Below, one piece after another: positions 8,207 to 16,159 of a stretch of 64,000 nt of DNA. The notes below the pieces were generated by a model. That model was not told the DNA's origin, did no database searches, and saw only the letters and a list, made by a program, of their open reading frames with translations. Position numbers and translations under genes: made by a program. The DNA comes from Spirochaetota bacterium (GTDB lineage Bacteria > Spirochaetota > Spirochaetia > Treponematales > UBA12059). The stretch is from contig JAKPPT010000119.1 in the NCBI GenBank assembly GCA_029547205.1, positions 1 through 64,000 of the forward strand, in the 5' to 3' direction. The first letter of the stretch is position 1; every line of letters starts with the position of its first letter.

Positions 8207-9543
8207 TATCCTACCTCCGTATGTAAATCGATATAAACTGGAATATTCAGAGAAGCAATTCTCGAAAAGAAATGCTGTTCAATTTCTGTGCTTTCTACAC
8301 GGCTTCCAAAACTGATATAAAACGTATCCTGCCAGGAAAGGCATGAAGCATTAGTTTTAGTATCTGCACTGGGTGCTGGAATAAAATCAAATCGCCCCAC
8401 ATGCTTTGCAATTTCCTCTGGCAGCGTTACTGCACCGAGGTTTGATATAAAAGTAGTGATAAGTGACTGCCCCAATGTACTAAAAAAGAGCCGGGCAAAA
8501 AAATCTTTAATGATAAGTGGCACGAGACGTACAATGATATTCCTACCGCCTCCGGCGTTTCGTGCTATCTGTCGAGCTATCATGCGCTCGTCGTTCTCTA
8601 TCCGCATGACATTATGGACATACTCAACGAGCTCTTCGAACGTCCAGTTTCCAAGCCGCGGATCGAGGCACACCATCACGTAGAGGCTAAAGTTTTTCAG
8701 CGTTTTTGTTGGATAAAACTTGCGCATATTGACGGGCACTTCAACAGCTATATTGTTTCCATCACGCTTTTTGGGCGGAGTCCGTTTCCATGCTTCAATG
8801 TACGCTTCCATTAGTGCAGCTACAAGCACCTCTGTCACACTCGCCTTATGCTGACGGGCATAGTCAAGCAGTGGCTGTAACGGAATATGTGCATAGGTTA
8901 CCCGATATGTATGCTTATCGAGCAATTTCGAGTTGAGATGGTATGCCTTTGGCAGAGGTAATGGTCCCGGGATATCAGCTTTGTAATGTTTATGGTAGGC
9001 ATCTTCAAATTCCTCTTCTGAAATAGGCTGCCCGGGCAAGAGAACATCACCTGTGTTCTGTACCTCTATACCACATTCCTTAAAATACAGCACGAGGAGT
9101 GTTTTTAAAAAATTAATCGCACCCGTACCATCGGTAAGCGTATGGTTAAATTCAACTGCAACACGATGCGCTTTAATCCGCACGCGAAAGAGCAGATTGC
9201 CTCGCCTATGAATCGAATACCCCATGCTGGGCGATCCCTCATCAGCCTCAAGTACAGGAAGCGTTTTACTGGGTTCAAAATAGTACCAGAAAAACCCGCG
9301 CCGGAGTTCCACACGATAATACGGATACCGTTCGATTGCTTTTGCAAGCGCCTTTTGCATTGCATCGTATCGAATAGGGTGGTCAAGGGTCGCCGACATA
9401 CGAAAAATACCGGTTTCGACATCATTGTTGATTGCCGGCATTATTATCGCCGCATTATCGAGTGTATACCATGCGCCAGTTTCATCAATCACCTGCGTTT
9501 TAGCATGTTTCCTGTTTCTAAAACTGACATCTTTTAGCTTCAT
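8206..9543 (-). CDS. Condensation-domain-like (alcohol/O-) acyltransferase
   Basis: 445 residues. The active-site motif HxxxDG of the chloramphenicol-acetyltransferase/condensation superfamily is present as HTLTDG (H134, D138, G139), with a DFxPxPxAD-like stretch near the C-terminus. Such proteins transfer acyl groups from CoA or carrier proteins to an alcohol or amine. The substrate is unknown, and no carrier protein or NRPS module is nearby. A TTG start five codons upstream is possible. I prefer ATG 9543 because TATAGT ends 6 nt before it and no Shine-Dalgarno is present. It forms a two-gene unit with the DUF6320-like membrane protein and diverges from pyrG. Confidence 0.8.
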   Translation of the reverse strand: MKLKDVSFRNRKHAKTQVIDETGAWYTLDNAAIIMPAINNDVETGIFRMSATLDHPIRYDAMQKALAKAIERYPYYRVELRRGFFWYYFEPSKTLPVLEADEGSPSMGYSIHRRGNLLFRVRIKAHRVAVEFNHTLTDGTGAINFLKTLLVLYFKECGIEVQNTGDVLLPGQPISEEEFEDAYHKHYKADIPGPLPLPKAYHLNSKLLDKHTYRVTYAHIPLQPLLDYARQHKASVTEVLVAALMEAYIEAWKRTPPKKRDGNNIAVEVPVNMRKFYPTKTLKNFSLYVMVCLDPRLGNWTFEELVEYVHNVMRIENDERMIARQIARNAGGGRNIIVRLVPLIIKDFFARLFFSTLGQSLITTFISNLGAVTLPEEIAKHVGRFDFIPAPSADTKTNASCLSWQDTFYISFGSRVESTEIEQHFFSRIASLNIPVYIDLHTEVG

Positions 9544-9549
9544 ACTATT

Positions 9550-9578
9550 ACTATACAATAAATAGGATTAAACGTGAA
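9550..9578 (-). promoter_or_regulatory. Putative leaderless promoter of the acyltransferase operon
   Basis: On the minus strand, TTCACG (9573-9578), 17 bases, TATAGT (9550-9555) and 6 nt lead to ATG 9543. No ribosome-binding site is seen. Confidence 0.45.
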
Positions 9579-9596
9579 CATCTCAAAATACTTGTC

Positions 9597-9625
9597 ACAC
9601 TATTTTCTTCACTATTCACACTATT
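9597..9625. promoter_or_regulatory. Three CACTATT direct repeats between divergent genes
   Basis: CACTATT occurs at 9598, 9610 and 9619 in the region between the acyltransferase and pyrG. It could be an activator or repressor site for pyrG. The spacing (12 and 9 bp) is irregular, so support is weak. Confidence 0.25.
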
Positions 9626-9675
9626 CAACGCACGCACTTGACCAGATATAGCAAAAAAAAGGATAATAGAATCCC

Positions 9676-11466
9676 ATGAAAAAGCTTATTTTTGTTACTG
9701 GCGGGGTATGTTCCTCGCTCGGGAAAGGTATTTCTGCTTCTTCAATTGGCTGTCTACTTGAATCACGCGGACTCAATATCCGCATGATCAAAATTGATCC
9801 GTACCTCAATGTAGATGCAGGAACCATGAGCCCCTACCAGCATGGGGAAGTATATGTTACCGATGATGGCGCAGAGACTGATCTTGATTTAGGGAACTAT
9901 GCGCGATTCACGAATGCGCCCATCAGCAGGGCAAACTCAATAACCACAGGACAAATCTATCGAGATGTTATCAACAAAGAACGTGAGGGACGTTTTTTAG
10001 GAAGAACGGTACAGGTCGTACCGCACATCACCGATGAAATAAAAAACCGGATTCTCGCGATAGCTAAGGATCCTGATGTTGATGTCACGATTGTAGAAAT
10101 TGGTGGCACGGTTGGTGATATAGAAAGTATTCCTTTTTTAGAGGCAGCTCGTCAGCTCATTCATGAGTACGGTAGAACCAATGCTGTTTCTGTGCATGTA
10201 ACACTCATTCCGGAAGTAGCCGGCGGAGAGATGAAAACTAAACCGACACAGCATGCAGTAAAGGAACTTCAGGAAGTGGGAATCCAACCCGATGTGCTTG
10301 TCTGCCGTTCATCAAAGCAGCTCGATGAAAACCTGAGACGTAAACTCGCTATGTTCACCAATATCGAATTTGACGGTGTTATCTCTGCATACGACGTCGA
10401 TTCTATTTATGAGATACCGCTTATTTTTCATGCTCAGGGGCTCGACCGGTTTATTCTGCAAAAAATGAACGTCGAAAGCCGTCATGCTAATCTGAACACG
10501 TGGCGGGAAATCGTAGGGAAAATTCGCAATCCTAAACATGAAGTTAAAATTGGCGTCGTCGGTAAATACATGGAACTCGTTGATGCCTATAAATCAGTAT
10601 GGGAAGCCTTGAACCATGCTGGAATTGCAAACGATGCAAGGGTCACCATAATACGAATTGATTCGAGCAAGCTCGAACGTCCGGCAAGGCACGAAGAAGG
10701 ATCAGCACCCAAAATTTCGACACCTGGTACACAGGTAATTACACCTGATGCACAGGCAGTTGCTGGTTCTCCAGCAGCAACAAGCCCAATGGCAAACGAT
10801 GATGCCACTCAGCACTCAAAAACAAGAACTGGCGAACAACCAATGGCTCAAACACATGAAACGGACGCTCATCCGGACAATGATCTTGAGTCGGTTGATG
10901 GTATTCTCGTGCCAGGCGGCTTTGGCGAACGTGGCATCAACGGCATGGTCTATGCAGCACAATTCGCACGCGAGCATAATCTCCCTTATTTCGGTATCTG
11001 CCTTGGCATGCAGATTATGGCTATCGAATGGGCACGCAATGTGCTTGGCTGGAAAGATGCTGATTCGACAGAATTTAATCAGGACACACCGCATCCTGTT
11101 GTCAGCCTCCTTGAGGATCAGGTAAATATCAAACATTTCGGCGGTACCATGCGGCTCGGAAGCAACGATACAATCTTTAAACCAAAAACTAAACCAGCGC
11201 TCGCATACGGGAAAACCAGAATATCGGAACGGCACAGACATCGATACGAATTTTCTAATAGTTACAGATCGGATTTTGAACGTACCGGTCTCATTATTGC
11301 TGGTACAACAGAAGATGAAGAGCTTGTCGAGTGCCTTGAATGGCCCAATCACATCTGGGGCGTAGGCGTACAGTATCACCCTGAGTTTAAGTCGAGCCCC
11401 ACAGCACCGCACCCACTCTTTGTCCATTTTGTTAAAGCAAGCCTCGAAAGGAAACTGAAGCAGTGA
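9676..11466 (+). CDS. pyrG: CTP synthase with unusual interdomain insert
   Basis: 596 residues, against about 535-550 in most bacteria. It makes CTP from UTP, ATP and glutamine. The N-terminal synthetase domain is typical (VTGGVCSSLGKG at 8-19, EIGGTVGDIES at 141-151). The C-terminal glutaminase has PGGFGERG, nucleophile C442 in GICLGMQ and the YHPEF histidine. Between them, at about 336-402, lies a low-complexity stretch rich in Thr, Ala, Pro, Gln and Ser that does not look like part of either fold. AAAGGA about 12 nt upstream supports ATG 9676. It is the first gene of a four-gene unit: its stop overlaps the GTG start of lptC. Confidence 0.97.
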   Translation: MKKLIFVTGGVCSSLGKGISASSIGCLLESRGLNIRMIKIDPYLNVDAGTMSPYQHGEVYVTDDGAETDLDLGNYARFTNAPISRANSITTGQIYRDVINKEREGRFLGRTVQVVPHITDEIKNRILAIAKDPDVDVTIVEIGGTVGDIESIPFLEAARQLIHEYGRTNAVSVHVTLIPEVAGGEMKTKPTQHAVKELQEVGIQPDVLVCRSSKQLDENLRRKLAMFTNIEFDGVISAYDVDSIYEIPLIFHAQGLDRFILQKMNVESRHANLNTWREIVGKIRNPKHEVKIGVVGKYMELVDAYKSVWEALNHAGIANDARVTIIRIDSSKLERPARHEEGSAPKISTPGTQVITPDAQAVAGSPAATSPMANDDATQHSKTRTGEQPMAQTHETDAHPDNDLESVDGILVPGGFGERGINGMVYAAQFAREHNLPYFGICLGMQIMAIEWARNVLGWKDADSTEFNQDTPHPVVSLLEDQVNIKHFGGTMRLGSNDTIFKPKTKPALAYGKTRISERHRHRYEFSNSYRSDFERTGLIIAGTTEDEELVECLEWPNHIWGVGVQYHPEFKSSPTAPHPLFVHFVKASLERKLKQ

Positions 11467-12137
11467 TTCGTGGGATACTGGAGCGAATACTGGTACCAGG
11501 TATACTCCTCTTACTCATTGCTTCATGTACGCTCGATCTTGGAGAAGAAGCAGGCAAGGATTTAGCCGATTCCATACCTGACACTGTTATCTACAATTTT
11601 TCTCGAACAGTGTATGAAAAAGGAATGAAGCGCTTTGAATTTTCAGCACAAAAGGGTGAAAATTTTGAAAAGCTACAGGCAATCCGTCTCACTGCAATTA
11701 CCTTTTATGAATATGAATCTGGCACGGAGAAACTCATTGCAAAAGGTTCTGCAGATTTTGGAATTTTTTACCTCAATACCGAAAGCGCTGAATTGAGCGG
11801 CAATGTTCGATACAGCAACAGCAAAGAAGACATATCAGTCGAAACTGGATATCTCTATTGGGACGGACAAGAACGAACGCTGCAGAGCAGACTCGATATT
11901 CTGACAACGCTTCGCCAAAAAAAATCCACACTTGCTGGTGCTGGCTTCCATGCCGATGCTAAAACTCGATCGTTCTGGTTCGACGACTACGTGAGTGGCT
12001 CATATACAGGAGACAGCACCGAAAGCACGGAACCCCAGGGTTCACCTGCCACCACAGGCGCGACACCTGATACCGCGATCATACAGCCAGCCACAGGCGC
12101 GACACCTGATACCGAAGTGACGGAGAATCAGCCATGA
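11463..12137 (+). CDS. lptC: LptC-like lipoprotein of the LPS-transport bridge
   Basis: 224 residues. A short signal peptide ends in the lipobox IASC, predicting lipidation at Cys22. The body (about 45-175) has the beta-strand pattern of LptC/YrbK (RFEFSAQKGE, LSGNVRYSNSK, VETGYLYWDG). LptC links the LptBFG ATPase/permease to LptA and passes lipid across the periplasm. Identity rests strongly on context, since lptA-like and lptB genes follow. The GTG start at 11463 overlaps the pyrG stop by 4 nt. The last 35 residues are a Thr/Pro/Ala-rich tail carrying a 24-base direct repeat (12052-12075 and 12091-12114). LptC is poorly conserved, so the name is inference with good contextual support. Confidence 0.75.
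   Translation: MIRGILERILVPGILLLLIASCTLDLGEEAGKDLADSIPDTVIYNFSRTVYEKGMKRFEFSAQKGENFEKLQAIRLTAITFYEYESGTEKLIAKGSADFGIFYLNTESAELSGNVRYSNSKEDISVETGYLYWDGQERTLQSRLDILTTLRQKKSTLAGAGFHADAKTRSFWFDDYVSGSYTGDSTESTEPQGSPATTGATPDTAIIQPATGATPDTEVTENQP
12052..12114 (+). repeat. 24-bp direct repeat inside the lptC tail
   Basis: Two identical 24-base copies start at 12052 and 12091 (39-base, 13-codon period). They encode repeated GATPDT units in the C-terminal tail. The reading frame is preserved, as expected from in-frame slippage or duplication. Confidence 0.85.
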
Positions 12138-13117
12138 AACTGCGTTTATTTTTTTGTGCAGCCATATGCATCGCAATAGCCATGTCGGCTCTGCATGCTG
12201 ATACGTTTACCTTCTCCGGCGCATCGATGAGTGGCAGCATGGCAAAGGGGAAAGAACGCACCGTGCTCCAGGGAAATGCCCGGGTAGTTTCTGGTTCCGT
12301 TACCATCACTGCACAAAAAATCGAACTCTATGGCACCGATTTCCGCTATGCAAACTGTACCGGAAGTGTAGTAATCATCGATACTGAAAAAGGTATAAAG
12401 CTTACAACCGAGAATCTTTTTTATGACAGAATCGATAAGTTTGCCCGCCTTACCGGTCCTTCTGTAATGGAAGATTCAACAAACAATGTTATCGTCAAAG
12501 GCAACTATATCGAAAACGATGATAAAAACCAAATAGTCATTATTAAAATAAACGCGCGTATCCTGCGAAAAGATTTAGCCTGCCGGGCACAATTTGTACT
12601 TTATAACCGTGCAACAAAATACCTTGAGCTTACCGGGTCTCCGGTTGTTGTTCGCAAGGGTGATGAATATCGAGCCGATAAAATCTCGGTAAACCTTGAC
12701 ACAGAAGATATTATTCTGGAAGGCTATGTTCAGGGCGTTATCAAGCAAACAACAATTCCCGGGGATAAGACATCGACACAATCTCCTGAAGAGTCCTCTG
12801 ACCAATCACAACCTCCAGCGCAACAGCAGCAATCTGAGCAGCCGCAGCCACCCGCTTCTGATACAAGCAGCGCTGTTCCGCCAGAGCAAAATACATTCAG
12901 CATGACCGCACCAGGTACCGCTCTATGTTCGCTTTGTAGCACCTACCGCTTTACAGATGCTGGTAACGAGCGGGCGCCAATTACGCTTACACGAACAGAG
13001 CGCGCACCAGCTAAGTCTGCACTAACAAATCGAGCACCAATCGAGCCTACACAAACCAAACGTGCACAGACCGAGCCAGCAATTTCATACTGTAAGGAAA
13101 CGAGCTTTACTATATGA
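12134..13117 (+). CDS. lptA: LptA/OstA-like periplasmic protein with repeat tail
   Basis: 327 residues. The signal peptide (1-22, ending ALHA) is followed by an OstA/LptA beta-jellyroll region to about 205: KERTVLQGNARVVSG and ITAQKIELYG, then further strand repeats of the LptA type. LptA polymers form the periplasmic bridge carrying lipid to the outer membrane. After the domain comes a Gln/Pro/Ser-rich linker (about 206-260) and then four tandem ten-residue units beginning RAP/RAQ (280-319, bases 12971-13090). This tail is not part of usual LptA and is strongly basic. The start overlaps the lptC stop (ATGA) and the end overlaps lptB in the same way. Confidence 0.8.
   Translation: MKLRLFFCAAICIAIAMSALHADTFTFSGASMSGSMAKGKERTVLQGNARVVSGSVTITAQKIELYGTDFRYANCTGSVVIIDTEKGIKLTTENLFYDRIDKFARLTGPSVMEDSTNNVIVKGNYIENDDKNQIVIIKINARILRKDLACRAQFVLYNRATKYLELTGSPVVVRKGDEYRADKISVNLDTEDIILEGYVQGVIKQTTIPGDKTSTQSPEESSDQSQPPAQQQQSEQPQPPASDTSSAVPPEQNTFSMTAPGTALCSLCSTYRFTDAGNERAPITLTRTERAPAKSALTNRAPIEPTQTKRAQTEPAISYCKETSFTI
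12971..13090 (+). repeat. Four 30-bp degenerate tandem repeats in the lptA 3' end
   Basis: Exactly four 30-base units (12971, 13001, 13031, 13061) encode decapeptides starting RAPI, RAPA, RAPI and RAQT. The protein period is exact while the DNA is diverged, which suggests an old expansion. Confidence 0.75.
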
Positions 13118-14007
13118 ATGATAAATTCCTGAATTTTTTTTCAAAAGTTAAAAAAATTATATCTCATACTGATGGAGATGGTCAAAATATCAATTACAAC
13201 GAGGTTTTGACAGACCCCCAGAATGCCAGGAATGATGAACAATATGATACTCATCCTCCTCACGCATTAACAGATAACGAAGAACATGTTCTCGAATGCA
13301 GAAATCTGGTAAAACGATTTGGTCGCAAAGTTGCTGTTCGCGGTGTAAACATTGCGATGAAAACCAGCCAGATCACAGGACTCTTAGGACCTAATGGCGC
13401 TGGTAAGACAACTATTTTTTACATGATAGTTGGATTTATCCAGCCAAATGGTGGCGGGGTTTATCTCGATCATCACCTCTTATCTGAACTCCCCATGCAC
13501 AAACGCGCACTGCTCGGCATTGCCTATCTCCCGCAGGAGCCATCGGTATTCCGCAAGCTCACCGTGGAGCAAAATATCTGGGCTATCCTCGAGACCCGTG
13601 GTGATCTTACAACAGCACAGAAAAAGCAGGAACTCGAGAGCCTCATTCAGGAATTTGGTATTCACAAAATACGCAAACAGTTTGCGTATACACTGTCAGG
13701 CGGAGAACGCCGAAGAACCGAAATTGCACGCGCTCTCGCAATCAAGCCCAAGTTTTTACTGCTCGACGAACCATTTGCCGGAATCGATCCAATAGCTGTC
13801 CATGAAATTAAAGAAATTGTTAAGCAGCTTAAGAAAAAAGGGATTGGAGTCCTCATAACCGATCACAACGTTCGCGACACACTGGAAATTACCGATGAGG
13901 CACATATCATTCATCAGGGAGAAGTACTCATATCCGGACCTCGCGAGAAAATTCTCGAGAGCGATCTAGCTCGCGAAATTTACCTTGGAGAAAATTTCCG
14001 GTTATAG
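13114..14007 (+). CDS. lptB: LPS-transport ATPase LptB
   Basis: 297 residues, about 55 longer than usual because of a polar N-terminal extension before the ABC domain begins near VLECRNLVKRFG. Walker A GPNGAGKTT is at 92-100, the signature LSGGE near 195 and Walker B LLLDEPFAGIDP near 215. The family-specific stretch AYLPQEPSVFRKLTVEQN, typical of LptB, is present. LptB drives lipid extraction from the inner membrane by the LptFG permease, which is not in this window. The 4-nt overlap with lptA indicates coupled translation. The extension carries no motif I recognise; a later internal start is not obviously available. Confidence 0.93.
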   Translation: MNDKFLNFFSKVKKIISHTDGDGQNINYNEVLTDPQNARNDEQYDTHPPHALTDNEEHVLECRNLVKRFGRKVAVRGVNIAMKTSQITGLLGPNGAGKTTIFYMIVGFIQPNGGGVYLDHHLLSELPMHKRALLGIAYLPQEPSVFRKLTVEQNIWAILETRGDLTTAQKKQELESLIQEFGIHKIRKQFAYTLSGGERRRTEIARALAIKPKFLLLDEPFAGIDPIAVHEIKEIVKQLKKKGIGVLITDHNVRDTLEITDEAHIIHQGEVLISGPREKILESDLAREIYLGENFRL

Positions 14008-14023
14008 CATTGGTGCTAAACAA

Positions 14024-14053
14024 TTGACAATCAAAGCCATCGGTTGTTATTAT
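14024..14053 (+). promoter_or_regulatory. Promoter of tRNA-Val
   Basis: A consensus TTGACA (14024-14029), an 18-base spacer and TATTAT (14048-14053) lie 22 bases before the tRNA. Confidence 0.7.
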
Positions 14054-14074
14054 GAATCCGGGTATCACCATTTT

Positions 14075-14146
14075 GGGCGATTAACTCAGCGGGAGAGTGC
14101 TACCTTCACACGGTAGAAGTCACTGGTTCAATCCCAGTATCGCCCA
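14075..14146 (+). tRNA. tRNA-Val (anticodon CAC)
   Basis: All four stems fold perfectly. The acceptor GGGCGAT pairs with ATCGCCC; the D stem is ACTC/GAGT; the anticodon stem CTACC/GGTAG carries loop TTCACAC (anticodon CAC, reading GUG valine codons); the T stem is ACTGG/CCAGT with loop TTCAATC. The discriminator is A and CCA is not encoded. Length is 72 nt. Confidence 0.97.
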
Positions 14147-14305
14147 CAATTAGCTCCCACATTAGAATTTGTATGGTGCATCATGTATCTATTTATTGAC
14201 CAGTACTGCATTGTGGTATACCATACGAATATGGGTTCTGGTAATTGATACACTATCGGTTTGTGCCGATACTGGGTATACAAAGCCAGTCAGCCAGATA
14301 ATTTG

Positions 14306-14317
14306 CTCTGGCCAGAG
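14306..14317 (+). promoter_or_regulatory. Palindrome overlapping the ribosome site of the Cys-rich gene
   Basis: CTCTGGCCAGAG is a perfect 12-base palindrome whose right half is part of the AGAGGAG ribosome site (14314-14320). Another hairpin (TATCGG/CCGATA, 14254-14271) lies about 35 bases upstream. Together they could form a regulated leader; this is inference. Confidence 0.35.
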
Positions 14318-14325
14318 GAGTTTTT

Positions 14326-14628
14326 ATGAAAAAAAGCACAGCTACACAAACAAAAATCTACTGTGCTAACTGCGTACACTGTAAACTCGTTCCCAAGCCA
14401 GCAGGTGAGGGTTCGTATATGCTCAGAGTGCGCTGTTCTGCTGGAAAATGGAAAAAGTCGTCAGGAGAAGAAAAGCTCTATAAATATTGTACAGTTGCCC
14501 AACGGAGCATTGAGTATTGCGAAGCTTATGACCCAATGGGTGACGTTAATGAATTTATCCATGACTTACAGGCTACATTGCCTGCTGTTGATGAAATCTA
14601 TCAAATTGCCAAAGGTGAACATCAATGA
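14326..14628 (+). CDS. Small Cys-rich protein of unknown function
   Basis: 100 residues with no signal peptide. An N-terminal CANCVHCK motif is followed by further cysteines (RCSAGKW, KYCTVAQ, EYCEAY), suggesting a zinc or iron-sulfur site built from CxxC plus later cysteines. I do not recognise a named family. AGAGGAG 5 nt upstream of the ATG makes the start firm. The next gene starts inside its stop codon (ATGA overlap), so it heads a four-gene unit with a lipoprotein, the HD-domain protein and the M20 amidohydrolase. Its leader carries two potential hairpins. Confidence 0.75.
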   Translation: MKKSTATQTKIYCANCVHCKLVPKPAGEGSYMLRVRCSAGKWKKSSGEEKLYKYCTVAQRSIEYCEAYDPMGDVNEFIHDLQATLPAVDEIYQIAKGEHQ

Positions 14629-15026
14629 AGAAACTGCTTCCTGTTTTTGCACTTATTACTGTACTGCTTGTTCTTGCTAGCTGCACATCGGCACCGCTTC
14701 CACCCGACATCGACACAATGGATGCGTCGGTAATCATTCAGCGCGCACAGGAGCGAGCTGATAAAAACGATTGGAAAGGCGCAGAACAGCTTTACGCTTA
14801 CTGTCAGAATAAATTTGCAGATGATATTTATGTAGTAACTGTTTGTAAGTACGAAGTTGCTTTTTGTGCTTATAAAATGGGGCAATATGATAAAGCCAGA
14901 AACCTGATAACCGCGCTCATTGCTGATTATGAAAGTAATCCTGGTTCTGGAATGCCTCCGCACATTCTCAAGCTCGCAAAATTGCTGTTAGAAACTCTGG
15001 ACAAAAAGACCGGAAAGGCTAAGTAA
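14625..15026 (+). CDS. Small TPR-like lipoprotein
   Basis: 133 residues. A signal peptide ends in the lipobox LASC (lipid-modified Cys near residue 20). The mature part is helical, with a tetratricopeptide-like arrangement (DWKGAEQLYAYCQNKF, then VAFCAYKMGQYDKARNLI), faintly recalling BamD/YfgL-associated lipoproteins but much shorter. Function is unknown; a scaffold role in the envelope is a guess from the fold. It overlaps the preceding gene by 4 nt and the following frame opens right after its stop. Confidence 0.75.
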   Translation: MKKLLPVFALITVLLVLASCTSAPLPPDIDTMDASVIIQRAQERADKNDWKGAEQLYAYCQNKFADDIYVVTVCKYEVAFCAYKMGQYDKARNLITALIADYESNPGSGMPPHILKLAKLLLETLDKKTGKAK

Positions 15027-15169
15027 TACCAACGGACAACGACACGCTAATAAGTATCTCTGCACTGGATCAGTATTTTCATGAAAATCCTGCAGAAGTA
15101 GTATTTATATCGTATCCTCATGACATTATACAAATCAGTAAAACATACAACTCGGTACAATTTCCTGCC

Positions 15170-16159
15170 TTGCCATATGCCGATGCAGTAGTTGAAAACG
15201 ACCAGGAGCGCATTCGATTTATTACAGCGGACTCAGACACAAAACCAGCTCATCAGCAAAGCGCATTAACATATGACCAGAATAAAAAAACCTTTTATGC
15301 ACCTAATACAATCTATAGCGCGCTCCATGATACAGCACTGCATCCCACTTCTGACAATGCTGATGCACTCCTCTTTGAAGCAGCGATTCTGACTTCACGA
15401 TATGGCTATGACACAAGGGAAACAGAACAGCGCCTTCGCGACTTTTCCCGACAAATCCGCGTACCTCTTAACCACGCTCCGCTCCATACCTGTGTTTCCC
15501 CAGAACTCCCGCCTCTCTATTACCGCGATCTCCTTGTGCTCATGCTTACGGGAGCCTTCCCAGAAAAAGGTTTCGCATTCCTCAAACGCTGTGGCTTCAT
15601 TGCACAGCATTGGCCTGAGCTCGATGCAATCACCGAAACAACACACGCTAAAGATTTCCATCCCGAAGGAGATCTCTGGCAGCACACTATGGAAACATTT
15701 TTCCACCGCAAATCACGCGATTTTTCACTTTCATTAGCACTCTTACTGCATGATATCGGGAAACCTCGGGCTGACTCCCATGGGGGAAACAGATTCTATG
15801 CACATGCTGAAATTGGAAGCTCGATAGCAGAAAATTTTCTCACGCGGCTTGGATTTGATCAGAAGCTCATTGAAAAAGTTGTTTTTCTTATTCGCTACCA
15901 CATGCTTCCTTACGGGCTCCCCAGTCTGCCATTTTCTCGCATAGAGGAACAGTTATCCTCTCCCTACTTTCCTTACCTGCTCGAACTTTTCCGTTGTGAT
16001 GAGCTCTCGACATTTAAGGGACCGGAGTTGTACTATGAAGCCTGTGCGCGATACAAAGAATGGTGCCGTTTAAGCAAAAACCCTTACCGCACCATCGATA
16101 ATCGTAAATTCGACGGTCGAAGAAAACAGAAAAGCATGCAGAAAGGACATCAATCATGA
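15170..16159 (+). CDS. HD-domain protein related to CCA-adding enzymes, catalytic head missing
   Basis: 329 residues from a TTG start, but the frame is open without a stop from 15023 and the extra 49 codons look protein-like. The only standard start codon in that frame is TTG 15170, which has no ribosome site, whereas GGAAAGG precedes an ATA at 15026. The true start is therefore unclear. The middle resembles the RNA-binding neck of tRNA nucleotidyltransferases (SALTYDQ, then DALLFEAAILTSRYGYD). The C-terminal HD domain is intact (DLWQHTME, LLLHDIGKP, AHAEIGSS). The GGxxRD/DxD polymerase head of true CCA enzymes is not present, so it is probably an HD phosphohydrolase-like relative and not a CCA transferase. 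Its stop overlaps the next start (ATGA). Confidence 0.7.
   Translation: MPYADAVVENDQERIRFITADSDTKPAHQQSALTYDQNKKTFYAPNTIYSALHDTALHPTSDNADALLFEAAILTSRYGYDTRETEQRLRDFSRQIRVPLNHAPLHTCVSPELPPLYYRDLLVLMLTGAFPEKGFAFLKRCGFIAQHWPELDAITETTHAKDFHPEGDLWQHTMETFFHRKSRDFSLSLALLLHDIGKPRADSHGGNRFYAHAEIGSSIAENFLTRLGFDQKLIEKVVFLIRYHMLPYGLPSLPFSRIEEQLSSPYFPYLLELFRCDELSTFKGPELYYEACARYKEWCRLSKNPYRTIDNRKFDGRRKQKSMQKGHQS

Noticed and set aside
11466-14007. Phase-variable repeats in the lpt operon
   Set aside because: Repeat periods are multiples of three (30 and 39 bases), so copy changes would alter length, not switch the frame.
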